A stretch of DNA of 64,000 nt from Scylla paramamosain (Eukaryota; Arthropoda; Malacostraca; Decapoda; Portunidae): contig NC_087185.1 of assembly GCF_035594125.1 (NCBI RefSeq), positions 10,370,501 to 10,434,500 of the forward strand, given 5' to 3'. Position 1 is the stretch's first letter; each line of letters begins with the position of its first letter. The notes under the pieces are model-generated. The model was not told where the DNA came from, searched no databases, and saw only the letters and a program-made list of their open reading frames with translations. Positions 1-13,279 of this stretch are shown here, in pieces. The translations under genes were made by a program, and so were the position numbers.

Positions 1-1775
1 TCCTTTTGTTTCGCAAACATAAGGTTCTTTGCATGTATATAAGCGTTTTTATAGATAACATGATCAAAAACACTCAAAATATATGTTTTTGGTAATTTTA
101 ATCTGTTTCTCCATAAAAGTTGTTTTGCATGCGTTTTAGCGTTTTGGTATGTAATGAGCTCAAAAACACTTAGAAACAAGTTCTTCGTAAAAGTTGTTTT
201 TATTCCCATGTAAAGTGATTGCCCTGCTTTTTAGTGCTTTATTGCCTAACACGCTCAAAAACACTCATAAGACACTTTTCTGGTAATATCATATTTTTTC
301 CCACATAAAGGTAGTTTTCCATGGATTTTGGGGTTTTGGTAACTAAGAATGTGAAAAATACTCAAAACACAGGCATTTAGTAAGGATGTTCTATTTCTTA
401 ATTAAAAGTGTTATTCATGAGTTTCAGCATTTTGGTATGTAAGAAACTTTTCTAATACACACATTTGGTAAGGTATTTCTGTTTTAAAATTAAAAGTGTT
501 ATTCATGAGTTTTAGCTTTTTGGTATGTAAGAAACTTCTTTATGTACACGAGTTTTTGAGTTTTTTACCTTGTGGTTCTTGTCAAACTATAAAACACTCA
601 TACACGTTTCTCGTAATGTCTTTTTCTTTGCCAATATAAAGTGCTTTCCATCCATTTTTGCAGTTTTTGTAGGTAACAAGCACCAAAACACATCAAAATA
701 TATATCTTTGGTGATGTTATTCTATATTTTCATATTGGTTGGTTTACATCCGTTTTAACGTTTTTCTTCGTAAATCACTAAAAAAAACACGTTTTCAGTA
801 ATATTGTTGAAATTGCTAAAAAACACTCAAAAGACAGGTTTCTGGTAAAGTCGTGTAATTTCCCCATATAGGTGGATTTGTATGCAGTTCAGGGTTTGTA
901 CATAACTCCGGAAAAAAGCAAATTTTTTTTTTTATAATTATTTTCTTACAAAATTTCCATGAATTTTTCAAGAATTTTGGCATCTCGGTACCTATGAAGA
1001 TAAATAACAAAATTTTTTTTCTCTCTCTATAAAGAGTGTTATTTGTGGGTTTTAGCTTTTTGGTACTTAAGGAACTTAAAAACACTCATAATACATGATT
1101 TTCGTAATGTCCTTTTGTTATAAAAACATAGGGTTCTTTACATGTATTTAAGCGTTTTTTTAGGTTACATGACCAAAAACACTCAAAATACATGTTTTTC
1201 GTAATATTATTCTCTTTTTCCATAAAGGGTGTTTTGCATGCGTTTTAGGGATTTGGTATGTAAGGAGTTAAAAAACACTTAACGGCAAGTTCTACGTAAA
1301 AGTTGGTTTTATTCCCATGTAATGTGATTGTTCTGCTTTTTACTTGCTTTGTTGCATATCACGCTGAAAAACACTAAAAAGACACATTTTTGGTAATGTC
1401 ATTTATTTTTCCCACATGAAGGTAGTTTCGCATGTAATTTGGCATTTTCGTAACTAAGAATGTGAAAAACACCTAAACTACACAATTTGGTAAGGTATTT
1501 CTGTTTATCGATTAAAAGTGTTATTCATACATTTCATCATTTTAGTATGTAAGAAATTTCTCTGTATACACGAGTTTTTGCGTTTATTGCCTTGTGGTTC
1601 TTTTAAAACTATAAGACACTCATTATACACGTTTCTCGTAATGTCCTTTTGTTTCCCAATATAGAGTGCCTTACATCCATTTTTGCATTTTTTTTTTGTA
1701 GGTAACAAGCTCAAAAACACTCAAAAAATATCTTTTTGGTAATGTTATTCTATTTCTTCATATAGGTTGGTTTGT
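1..1775 (+). repeat. Segmental duplication, copy 1 (partner 11,164-12,935)
   Basis: This stretch aligns almost without gaps to 11,164-12,935 at an offset of about 11,162 bp. A monomers at 71 and 1180 match those at 11,234 and 12,341. Shared private variants include a doubled D monomer, a G monomer shortened to ATTGTTGAAATTGCTG, and a D variant reading CATTTCATCATTT at about 1530 and 12,690. The match ends near 1,775, where the partner switches register. It probably continues leftwards beyond the window. Confidence 0.8.
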
Positions 1776-2505
1776 TTCTGCTTTAGCGTTTTCTACGTAA
1801 AGCACTGAAAAGAAACGTTTTCAGTAATTTTGTTTTGGATTCACATATTGACTGACTTCCATATTATTTATCGTTTTGGTGCCTAACTTGCTGAAAAACA
1901 CTGAAAAGACAGGTTTCTGGTAAAGTCGTTTAACTTCCCTATATATGTGGCTTTGCATGCACTTTAGGGTTTGGTACATAACAATCTGAAAAAAAGGCTT
2001 TAATTTACTTTTTTGGTAATGTTCTTTTTTCCACATAAATTCCCTAAATTTTGGCAGAATTTTGGCATCTCGGTACCTATAAGGATGAATAACAAAAAAA
2101 AAATTCCCATTTTTTTATTTTTTTGTTTATTTTTTTATTTTTTTGTAAATAAAGAGTGTTATTTGTGGGTTTTAGCTTTTAGGTACTGAAGGAACTTAAA
2201 AAAAAACACTCATAATACACGTTTCTCGTAATGTCCTTTCCTTTCCCAAACATAAGATTCTTTGCATGTATTTAAGCGTTTTTATAGATAACATGATCAA
2301 AAACACTCAAAATACATGTATTTGGTAATATTATTCTGTTTCTCCATAAAATATATTTTGCATGCGTTTTAGCGTTTTGGTATGTAAGGAGCTCAAAAAC
2401 ACTTAAGGGCAAGTTCTTGGTAAAATTTGGTTTTATTCCCATGTAATGTAATTACCCTGGCTTTTAGTGCTTTATTGCGTACCACGCTCAAAAACACTCA
2501 AAAGA
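1..2505 (+). repeat. Outer satellite HOR array, left block, first part
   Basis: Tandem monomers of about 95 bp arranged in a higher-order unit of about 1.1 kb. I label the successive monomers A to I. A has the ATAAAG box and GCATGCGTTTTAG; B has GGCAAGTTCTT and GTGATTGCCCTGC; C has GACACTTTTCTGG and ends AATGTGAAAAA; D has GTTATTCATGAG plus a TATACACGAG insert; E and I have TTTCTCGTAATGTCC; F has GTTGGTTTGCATCCG; G has GACACGTTTTCAGTAA; H has GACAGGTTTCTGG. A monomers start at about 71, 1180 and 2304, giving spacings of 1109 and 1124 bp. Around 360-500 the D monomer is partly duplicated. No gene is visible; stop codons are frequent in all frames. Confidence 0.93.
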
Positions 2506-4268
2506 CATGGAAGGCCTCGCGTATGAGGAAATTCAAGACTTTACCAGAAATCTTTCTTTTGAGTGTTTTTCAGCATGTTAGGCACAAAAACGATAAATAA
2601 TAAGGAATTCATTCTATGTGGGAATCCAAAAGAAAATGACTGAAAACGTGTCTTCTCAGTGTTTTACGTAGAAAAACGCTAAAACTGATGCAAACCAACC
2701 AATATCAAGAAGCAGATAAACATTACCAAAAATGTATATTTTGAGTGTTTTTGAGCTTGTTACCTACAAAAAAAAAAACGCAAAAATTAATACAAAGCAC
2801 TCTATATTTGGAAACAAAAGGATATTGCGAGAAAAGTGTATAATGAATGTTTTATAATTCAAAAAAACCACAAGGCAAAAAACGCAAAAACTCGTGTATA
2901 TGGAGAAGTTTCCTAGATACCAAAATGCTGAAACTCATGAATAACACTCTTAATTGAGAAACAGAACAACCTTTTTAAATGCGTGTTAAAAACACTAAAA
3001 GGCAAGTTCTTCGTAAAAGTTGGTTTTATTGCCATGTAATGTGATTGCCCTGCTTTTTAGTGCTTTATTGCCTAACACGCTCAAAAACACTCAAAGACAC
3101 TTTTCTGGTAATATTTTTTTTCCCACATTTTGCATGGAATTTGGAGTTTTGTTAACTATGTAAAAAAAACACTCAAAATACACGCATTTAGTGAAGTTGC
3201 TCTGTTTCTTGATTAAGAGTGTTATTCATGAGTTTCAGCATTTTGGTATCTTAGAAACTTCTCCCCACAGACGAGTTTTTGCGTTTTTTGCCTTGTGATT
3301 TTGGTAAAACTATAAAACACTCATTATACACGTTTCTCGTTATGTCCTTTTTTTCCTAATATACAGTGCTTTGCATCCATTTCTGCGTTTTTTTTTTATT
3401 GAACAATCTCAAAAACACAAAATATTCTTTTCTGGTAATGTTATACTATTTTTTTTCATATTGGTTGGTTTGCATCCGTTTTAGCATTTTTCTACGTAAA
3501 TCTTTTAAAAGACACTTTTTCAGTAATTTTGTTTTGGATTTCCATATTGAGTGACTTTCATATTATCGATCGTTTTGGTGCCTAACATGCGGAAAAACAC
3601 TCAAAAGACAGGTTTCTTGTAAAGTCATTAAATTTTCCCAAATAGGAGGCTTTGCATACACTTTATGGTTTGGTACATAACTCCGAAAAAAAAAGGTAAA
3701 ATTAACTTTTTCGATAATGTTCTTTTTTACACATAATTTCCCTGAATTTTGGCAGAATTTTAGCATCTTTATACTTGTGAACATCAATAACAAAAAAATA
3801 AAAATGCTATTTTTTTATTTTTTTTCTCTTTATAAAGAGTGTTATTTGTAGGTTTTAACGTTTTGGTACTTAAGTAACTTAAAAACATTCATAATACACA
3901 TTTCTCGTAATGTTCTTTCGTTTCCCAAATATAGGGATCTTTGCATGTATTTAAGCGTTTTTATTGGTAACATGATAAAAAACACTTAAAAACACTTGTT
4001 TTTGGAAATGTTATTCTGCTTCTCCATAAAGGAGTGTTTTCCATGCGTTTTAGCGATTTGGTATGTAAGGAGCCGAAAAACAATTCAGGCAAGTTCTTGG
4101 TAAAAGTTGGTTTTCAATGTAATATGATTGCCCTCCTTTTTAGTGCTTTATTGGCTAACACGCTCAAAAACACTCAAAAGACACTTCTGGTAATGTCATT
4201 TTTTTCCTACTTAAAGCTAGTTTCGCATGCTATTTGGGGTTTTTGCTAAGAATGTGAAAAAAAACACT
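2220..4268 (+). repeat. Segmental duplication, copy 1 (partner 62,040-64,000)
   Basis: The order of monomers, both inversion breakpoints and the following HOR unit recur at 62,040-64,000, offset about 59.7-59.8 kb. Both copies read A, B, part of C, then an inverted H-G-F-E-D run, then forward B, C, D, E, a shortened F/G, H, I, A, B, C. The partner copy runs off the end of the window, so the true length is unknown. Confidence 0.82.
2505..2985 (-). repeat. Inverted satellite segment inside the + array
   Basis: From about 2505 the sequence switches to reverse-complement monomers in the order H, G, F, E, D, and returns to forward orientation at about 2985 in the middle of a B monomer. The left junction joins CTCAAAAGACATG (C, forward) to a reversed H reading TATGAGGAAATT. 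The right junction joins reversed D (AAATGCGTGTT) to AAAAACACTAAAAGG (B, forward). The same left junction is found near 57,792 (reverse complement) and 62,309, and the same right junction near 62,769. Confidence 0.85.
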
Positions 4269-4879
4269 CAAAATACAGGCATTTGGTAATGTTGTTCTGT
4301 TTCTCAATTAAGATTATTATTCATGAGTCTCAGCATTTTGGTATCTAAAAAACTTCTTTATATACACGAGTTTTTGCATTTTTTGCCTTGTGGTTCTTGT
4401 GAATAACAAGTTCTTTTGACCGAAAATATTAAGACACTCATTATACACATTTCTCGTAATGTCCTTTTCTTTCCCAATAGGGAGTGCTTTGCATCCATTT
4501 TCGCGTTTTTTGTAACAAGCTCAAAAACACTCAAAATATACCTTTTTGGTAAAGTTATTCTATTTCTTCATATTGGTTGGTTTGCATCCATTTTACCGTT
4601 TTTCTACGTAAAACACCGAAAAGACACGTTTCCAGTAATTTTGTTTTCGAATCCCAAAGACTATTGCCAGAATTTTGGCAGCTAAGTACCTATGAAGATG
4701 AATAACAAAATTTTTTTTTTTCTCTATAAAGAGTGTTATTTGTGGGTTTTAGCTTTTTTGGTACTTAAGGACCTTGAAAACACTCATAATACACGTTTCT
4801 CGTAATGTCCATTTGTTTCCCAAACATAAGGTTCTTTGCATGTATTTAAGCGTTTTTATTAATAACATGATCAAAAACA

Positions 4880-7000
4880 CTCAAAATACATGTTTTTAGT
4901 AATGTTACTCTGTTTCTCCATAAAAGGGTGTTTTGCATGCGTTTTAGCGTTTTGGTATGTAAGGAGTTTAAAAAAACACAAAGGCAAGTTTTTCCTAAAA
5001 GTAGGCTTTATTCCAATGAAATGTGATTGTTCTGCTTTTTAGTGGTTTATTGCATATCACGCTGAAAAAACACTCAAAAGACACTTTTCTAGTAATATAA
5101 TTTTTTTTCCCACATAAAGCTAGTTTCGCATGTAATTTGGGATTTTCGTAACTAAGAATGTGAAAAACACTCAAAATACACACATTTGGTAAGGTAGTTC
5201 TGTTTCTCAATTAAAAGTGTTATTCATGCATTTCAGCATTTTGGTATGTATGAAACTTCTCTATATACACGAGTTTTGGCGTTTTTTGCCTTGTGGTTCG
5301 TTTGAAACTAAAAAAACACTCATTATACACGTTTCTCGTAATCTTCTTTTGCTTCCCAATATAGAGTGCTTTCCATCCATTTTCGCATTTTTTGTAGGTA
5401 ACAAGCTGAAAATTACTCAAAATATATCTTTTTGGTAATGTTATTCTATTTTTTCATATTGGTTGGTTTGCATCCGTTTTAGCGTTTTTCTTCGTAAATT
5501 ACTGAAAAGACACGTTTTCAGTAATATTGTTGAAATTGCTGAAAAACACTAAAAAGACAGATTTCTGGTAAGGTCGTGTAATTTCCCCATATAGGTGGCT
5601 TTGCATGCACTTCTGGGTACGGTATATAATTCCAGAAAAAAGCTGATTTTTTTTTTAAATGTTTTTTTACATAATTTCCCTGAATTTTGCCTGAATTTTG
5701 GCATCTTCATACCTATGTAGATGAATAACAAAAAAAAAAATCTATTTTTTTCATTTATTTTTTCTCTCTTTGTGGGGTTTTAGTTTTTTGGTACTTGAGG
5801 AACTTAAAAACATTAATAATACACGATTTTCTTAATGTCCTTTCGTTTCACAGACATAGGGTTCTTTCCACGTATTTAAGCGTTTATATAGGTAACATGA
5901 TCAAAAACACTTAAAATACATATTTTTGGTAATGTTATTCTGTTTCTCCATAAAGGGTGTTTCGCATGCGTTTTAGCGTTTTGGTAAGGAGTTAAAAACA
6001 CTTAAAGGCAAGTTCTTCGTAAAAGTTTTTTTTATTCCTATATAATGTGATTATTCTGCTTTTTTAGTGCTTTGTTGCATATCACGCTGAAAAACACTCA
6101 AAAGACACTTTTCTGATAATGTCATTTTTTTTCCACATAAAGCTAGTTTCGCACGTAATTTGGGATTTTCGTAACTAAGAATGTGAAAAAAACTCAAAAT
6201 ACACACATTTAGTAAGGTAGTTCTGTTTCTCAAATAAAAGTGTTATTCATGAGTTTTAGCATTTTGGTATGTAAGAAACTTCTCTATAGACACGAGTTCT
6301 GTGTTTTTTGTCTTATGGTTCTTGTGAAACTATAAAACAATCATTATCCACGTTTTTCTAAATGTCCTTTTGCTTCCCCATATAGAGTGCTTTTACATCC
6401 ATTTTTGCGTTGTTTGTAGGTAAAAAGCTCAAAAACTCTTTTTGGTAATGTTATTCTATTTCTTCATATTCGTTGCTTTGCATCCGTTTTAGCGTTTTTT
6501 CTACGTAAAACTGAAAAGATGTTTTCAGTAATTTTGTTTTGGATTCACATATTGACTGACTTCCATATTATTTATCGGTTTGGTGCCTAACATGCTGAAA
6601 AACACTGAAAAGACAGGTTTCTGGTAAATTCGTTTAATTTCCTTATATAGGTGGCTTTGCATGCTCTTTAGGGTTTGGTAAATAACAATCCGAAAAAAAA
6701 GCTATAATTAACTTTTTTGATAACTTTTTTCCACATAATTTCCATGAATTTTGGCAGAATTTTGGCATCTCGGTACTTATGAAAATCAATAAAAAAAAAA
6801 TGCTATTTTTTGATGTATTTTTTCTTTTTTTTCTTTTTAAAGAGTGTTATTTGTGGGTTTTAACATTTTGGTAATTAAGGAACTTAAAAAGAGTCATAAT
6901 AAACGTTTCTCGTAATGTCCTTTCGTTTCCCAAAGATAGGGTACTTTGCATGTATTTAAGCGTTTTTATAGGTAACATGATCAAAAACACTTAAAACAGA
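4880..7000 (+). repeat. Segmental duplication, copy 1 (partner 13,280-15,405)
   Basis: Two consecutive HOR units here resemble 13,280-15,405 more than they resemble their neighbours. A-monomer starts 4878, 5908 and 6988 pair with 13,278, 14,300 and 15,393, giving offsets of 8392-8405 bp. Shared variants include the shortened G monomer (ATTGTTGAAATTGCTG at 5,525 and a near copy at 13,918), a B monomer with GTGATTATTCTGC at about 6045 and 14,445, and an unusual short F/G join at about 6430 and 14,820. Confidence 0.75.
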
Positions 7001-10000
7001 TGTTTTTTGTAATGTTTTTCTGCTTCTCCATAAAGGAGTGTTTTGCATGCGTTTTAGCGTTTTCGTATGTAAGGAGCTCAAAAACACAGAATGGCAAGTT
7101 CTTGGTCAAAGTTGGTTTTATTCCCATCTAATGTGATTGCCCTGCTTTTTAGTGCTTTATTGCCTAACATGCTCAAAAACACTCAAAAGACAATTCTGGT
7201 AATGTCATTTTTTTCCCACATAAACCTAGTTTCGCATGCTATTTGGGATTTTGCTAAGAATGTGAAAAACACTGAAAATACACGCTTTTGGTAAGGTTGT
7301 TATGTTTTTCAAGTAAGATTGTTATTCATGAGTTTCAGCATTTTGGTATCTAAGAAACTTCTTTATATACACGAGTTTTTGCGTTTTTTGCGTTTTGGTT
7401 CTTGTGAACCACAAGTTCTTTTCTTAGAAAATAATAAGATACTCATTATACACGTTTCTCGTAATGTCCTTTTGTTTCCCAATAGGGAATGCTTTGCATC
7501 CATTTTCACCTTTTTTTGTAGGTAACAAGCTTAAAAACACTCAAAATATACCTTTTTGGTAATGTTATTCTTTTTTTTCATATTGGTTGGTTTGCATCCG
7601 TTTTGGCGTTTTTCTACGTAAAACACCGAAAAGAAACGTTTTCAGTAATTTTGTTTTTGATTCCCATATAGAGTGACCTCTTTTTATTATTTATCGTTTT
7701 GGTGCCTAACATGCTGAAAAACACTCATAGGACAGTTTTCTGGCAAAGATGTTTGATTTCACCTTATAGGTGGTTTTGCATGCACTTTAAGGTTTGCTAC
7801 ATAAAAGTCGAAAAAAATGCTAAAATTAAGTTTTTTGATAATGTTCTTATTTTACAAAATTTCATGAATTTTTTCCCGAATTTCTTAGTGAATTTAAAAA
7901 CACTCATAATACACGTTTCTCGTAATGTCCTTTCGTTTCCCACAATTAGGGTTCTTAGCATGTATTTAAGCGTTTTATTGGTAATATGATAAAAAACACT
8001 CTAAATACATGTTTTTGGTAATGTTATTCTGTTTCTCCATCAAGTGTGTTTTTCATGCATTTTATCGTTTTGTTTTATAAGGAGCTCAAAAACACTTAAA
8101 GGCAAGTTCTTGGTATACATTGGTTTTATTCCCATGTAATGTGATTGCCCTTCTTTTTAGTGCTTTAATGCCTATCACGCTCAAAAACACTCAAAAGACA
8201 TTTTTTTGGTAATATCATTTTTTTCAAACATAAAGCTGGTGCAATTTTGGGGTTTTGGTAACAAAGTATGTGAAAAGCACTCAAAATACACGCATTTAGT
8301 AAGATTGTTCTGTTTTTCAATTGAGAGTGTTGTTCCAGAGTTTCAGCATTTTGGAATATAAGAAACTTCTCTATATACACGAGTTTTTGCGTTTTTTGCC
8401 TTGTAGTTCTTGTGAAACTATAAAACACTCATTATACACGTTTCGTGTAATGTCCTTTTGCTTTAAAATATAGAGTGCTTTCCATCCATTTTCGCGTTTT
8501 TTCTAGGTAACAATTTCAAAAACACTCAAAATATACCTTTTTGGTAATGTTATTTTATTTCTTCATATTAGTTGGTTTCCATCCATTTTAGCGTTTTTCT
8601 ACGTAAAACACCGAAAAAACACATTTCTATTAATTTTGTTTTGGATTCCCATATAGATTGACTTCCATTTTATTTATTGTGTTGGTTCCTAACATGCTGA
8701 AAAACACTCTTAAGACCGTTTTTTGGCAAAGACGTTTAATTTCCCCATATAGGTGGCTTTGCATGCACTTTAGGTGTTTAGTACATAATAGTCCGAAAAA
8801 AAAGCTAAATTACACTTTTTTGATAATGCACTTATTTCACATAATTTCCTGAATTCTGCCCGAATTTTGGCATCTCGGTACCTGTGAAGATTAATAAGAA
8901 AGAAAAAAAATAATGTATTTTTTTTATTTATTTATTGTTTCTCAATAAAGAGTGTTATTTGTGGCTTTTAGGTTTTTGGTAATTAATGAACTTAAAAACA
9001 CTTGTAATACACGTTTCTCGTAATCTCTTTTCGTTTCCCAAAAATAGCGTTCTTTGCATGTATTTATGCGTTTTTATTAACACCTGATCAAAAACACTCA
9101 AAATACAAGTTTTTGGTAATGTTATTCTGTTTCAACATAAAGAGTGTTTTGCATGCGTTTTAGTGTTTTAACATATAAGGAGCTCAAAAACACTTAAAGG
9201 CAAGTTCTTGGGAAAAATTCGTTTTCCTTCAATGTAATGTAATTGCCGTCCTTTTTAGTGCTTTATTGCCTATCACGGTGAAAAACACTCAAAAGACATT
9301 TTTCTGGTAAAGTCATTTTTTTTCCCACAAATATATTTTCGCATGCAATTTGGGGTGTTTGGTAACTAAGAATGTGAAAAGCCCTCAAAATACACGCATT
9401 TATTAAGGTTGTTGTGTTTCTCAATTAAGAGTGTTATACATGAGTTTTAACATTTTTTTTATGTAGGAAACCTCTCCATATACACGAGATTTTGCGCTTT
9501 TTGCCTTGTGGTTTTCTTGAACTATAAAACACTCATTATACAATTTTCTTGCAATGTCCTTTTGTTTCCCAATATAGAGTGATTTGCATCAATTTTCGCG
9601 TTTTTTGTAGGTAATAAGCTCAAAAACACTCAAAATATACCTTTTTAATAACGTTTTTCTATTTCTTGATATTGGTTACTTTGCATCCGTTTTAGCGTTT
9701 TTCTACGTAAAACAATGAGAAAACACGTTTTATGTAACTTTGTTTTTGGATTCCCATATAGAGTGAGTTCCTTATTATTTATCGTTTTGGTGCCTAACAT
9801 GCTAAAAAACACTCAAAACACAGATTTATGGTAAGGTCGTTTAATTTCCTTATATATAGGAGGATTTACATGCACTTTAGGGTTTGGTACAGAAGTCCGA
9901 AAAAAAAAGCTGAAATTAACTTTTTTGATAATATTCTTTTATCATATGATTGCCCTGAATTTTCCCAGAATTTTGGCATCTCGGTACCTATGAATATGAA

Positions 10001-11163
10001 TAACAAAAAAAAAAAAATCATATTTTATTATTTTTTTTTAATTTTTTTATTCTCTAAATAAAGTGTGTTATTTGTGGGTTTTAGCTTTTTGGTACTTAAG
10101 GAACTTAAAAAAAACACTCATAATACACGTTTCTCGTAATGTCCTTTTGTTTCCCAAACATAATGTTTTTTGCATGTATTTAAGCGTTTTTATAGATGAC
10201 ATGATCAAAAACACTCAAAATACATGTTTTTGGTAGTATTATTCTGTTTCTCCATAAAGTTTGTTTTGCATACGTTTTAGCGGTTTGGTATATAAGGAGC
10301 TCAAAAACACTTAAAGGCAAGTTTTTTGGTATAAATTGGTGTTATTGCAATGTAATATGATTGGCCTGCTTTTTAGTGCTTTATTGTCTATCACGTTCAA
10401 AAACACTTAAAAGACACTTTTCTGATAATGTCATTTTTTCCTCATATAAAGGTGGTTTCGCATGCAATTTGGTGTTTTGATAACTAAGAATGTGAAGAGC
10501 ACTCAAAATACACGTATTTAGTAAGGTTGTTCTCTTCCTCAATTAAGAGTGTTATTCATGAGTTCTAGCATTTTGGTATCTAGGAAGCTTCTCCATATAC
10601 ACGAGTTTTTGTTTTTTGCCTTTTGGTTCTTTTGAACTATAAAAAACTCATTATACACTTTCCTTGCAAAGTACTTTTTTTTTTTTTTTCTAATATAGAG
10701 TGCTTTGCATCAATTTTCGCGTTTTTTGTAGGTAACAAGCTCAAAAACACTCAAAATATACCTTTTTGGTAATGTTTTTCTATTTTTTTTTTTATATTGG
10801 TTGGTTTGCATCCGTTTTAGCGTTTTTCTACGTAAAGCACAGAAAAAACACGTTTTCAGCAATCTTGTTTTGGATTCTCATATAGAGTGAGTTCCTTATT
10901 ATTTATCGTTTTGGTGCCTAACATGCTGAAAAAAACTCAAAAAAGAGATTTCTGGTAAGGTCGTTTAATTTCCTCATATAGGAGTCTTTGGATGCACTTT
11001 AGGGTTTGGTACATAACAGTCCGAAAAAAAAAAACAAATTTACTTTTTTCATAAATTTCTTTTATCATATAAGAACCATGAATATATGTGAGTTATATGT
11101 GGGTTTTAGCTTTTTGGTACTTAAACTACTTAAAAAGACTTATAATACACATTTCTCGTAATG

Positions 11164-12935
11164 TCCTTTCGTTTCGCAAACATAATGTTCTTTGCATGTA
11201 TTTAAGCGTTTTTGTAGATAACATGATCAAAAACACTCAAAATATATGTTTTTGGTAATTTTAATCTGTTTCTCCATAAAAGGTGTTTTGCATGCGTTTT
11301 AGCGTAATGAGCTCAAAAACACTTCAAGGCAAGTTCATCGTAAATGTTGTTTTTATTCCCATGTAATGTGACTGCCATGCTTTTTAGTGCTTTGTTGCCT
11401 AACACGCTCAAAAACACTCAAAAGGCACTTTTCTGGTAATATCATATTTTTTCCCACATAAAGCTAGTTTTCCATTGGAATTTGGGGTATTGGTAACTAA
11501 GAATGTAAAAAAAAAACTAAAAACACAGGCATTTAGTAAGGTTTTTCTATTTCTTAATTAAAAGTGTTATTTATGAGTTTCAGCACTTTGGTATGTAAGA
11601 AACTTTTATTATACACACATTTGGTAAGTTATTTCTGTTTTAAAATTAAAAGTGTTATTCATGAGTTTTAGCTTTTTGGTATGTAAGAAACTTCTATATG
11701 TACACGAGTTTTTTGAGTTTTTTACCTTGTGGTTCTTGTCAAACTATAAAACACTCATACACGTTTCTCGTAATTTTTTTTTCTTTGTCAATACAAAGCG
11801 CTTTCAATCCATTTTTGCATTTATTGTAGGTAACAAGCTCAAAAACACATTAAAATATATCTTTTTGGTAATGTTATTCTATTTCTTTATATTGGTTGGT
11901 TTACATCCGTTTTAGCGTTTTTCTACGTATATCACCGAAAAGACACGTTTTCAGTAATATTGTTGAAATTGCTGAAAAAAACACTCAAAAGACAGTTTTC
12001 TCGTAAAGTCGTGTGATTTCCCCATATAGGTGGATTTGCATGCACTTCATAATTTGTACATAACTCCAGAAAAAAGCTAAAATTATTTTTTTTTATGATT
12101 TTTTTTTTACAAAATTTCCATGAATTTTGCCAGAATTTTGGCATCTCCATACCTATGAAAAAGAATAACAAAAATTTTTTCTTCTCTCTATAGTGTTATT
12201 TGTGGGTTTTAGCTTTTTAGTACTTAGGGAACTAACTTAAAAACACTCATATTACACGATTTTCGAAATGTCCTTTTGTTACACAAACATAGGGTTCTTT
12301 ACATGTATTTAAGCGTTTTTATAGGTTAAATGATCAAAAACAATCAAAATACATGTTTTTGGTAATGTTATTCTGTTTCTCCATAAAAGGTGTTTTGCAT
12401 GCGTTTTAGCGATTTGGTATGTAAGAAGTTAAAAAACACTTAAAGGCAAGTTTTTCGTAAAAGTTGGTTTTATTCCCATGTAATGTGATTGTTCTGTTTT
12501 TGTTTTTTTTTGTTCTTTGTTACATATCACGGTCAAAAACACTAAAAAGACACTTTTTTGGTAATGTCATTTTTTTTTCCCACATGAAGGTAGTTTTGCC
12601 TGTAATTTGGCATTTTCGTAACGAAGAATGTGAAAAACACTCAAAATACACAATTTGGTAAGGTAGTTCTGTTTACCGACTTAAACTGTTATTCATGCAT
12701 TTCATCATTTGGTACGTTTCTCTATATACACGAGTTTTTGCGTTTATTGCCTTGTGGTTCTTTTAAAAATATAAAACACTCATTATACACGTTTCTCGTA
12801 ATGTCCTTTTGTTTCCTAATATAGAGTGCTTTACATCCATTTTTGCATTTTTTTTTTTGTAACAAGCTCAAAAACACTCAAAATATATCTTTTTGGTAAT
12901 TTTATTCTATTTCTTCATATAGGTTAGCTTGTTTC
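11164..12935 (+). repeat. Segmental duplication, copy 2 (partner 1-1,775)
   Basis: Second copy of the 1-1,775 block, in the same orientation. It ends near 12,935, where TATAGGTTAG is locally repeated (about 12,918 and 12,938) and the array jumps from an F monomer into H. That jump marks a deletion breakpoint that shortens this unit to 937 bp. Confidence 0.78.
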
Positions 12936-13279
12936 ATATAGGTTAGTTAGATGTAATTTTCCCATATAAGTGGATTTGCATGCACTTGAGGGTTTGTACA
13001 TAACTCTGGAAAAAAGCTAAAATTTTTTTATAATGATTTTTTTTTACAAAATTTACATGAATTTTGCTAGAATTTTGGCATCTCGGTACCTATGAAGATA
13101 AATAACCAAAAAAAAAAAAAATCTCTCTATAAAGTGTTATTTGTGGGTTTTAGTTTTTTGGTACATAAGGAACTTAAAAACACTCATAATACACGATTTT
13201 CGTAATGTCCATTTGTTATACAAACATAGAGTTCTTTACATGTATTTAAGCGTTTTTATAGGTTACATGATCAAAAACA

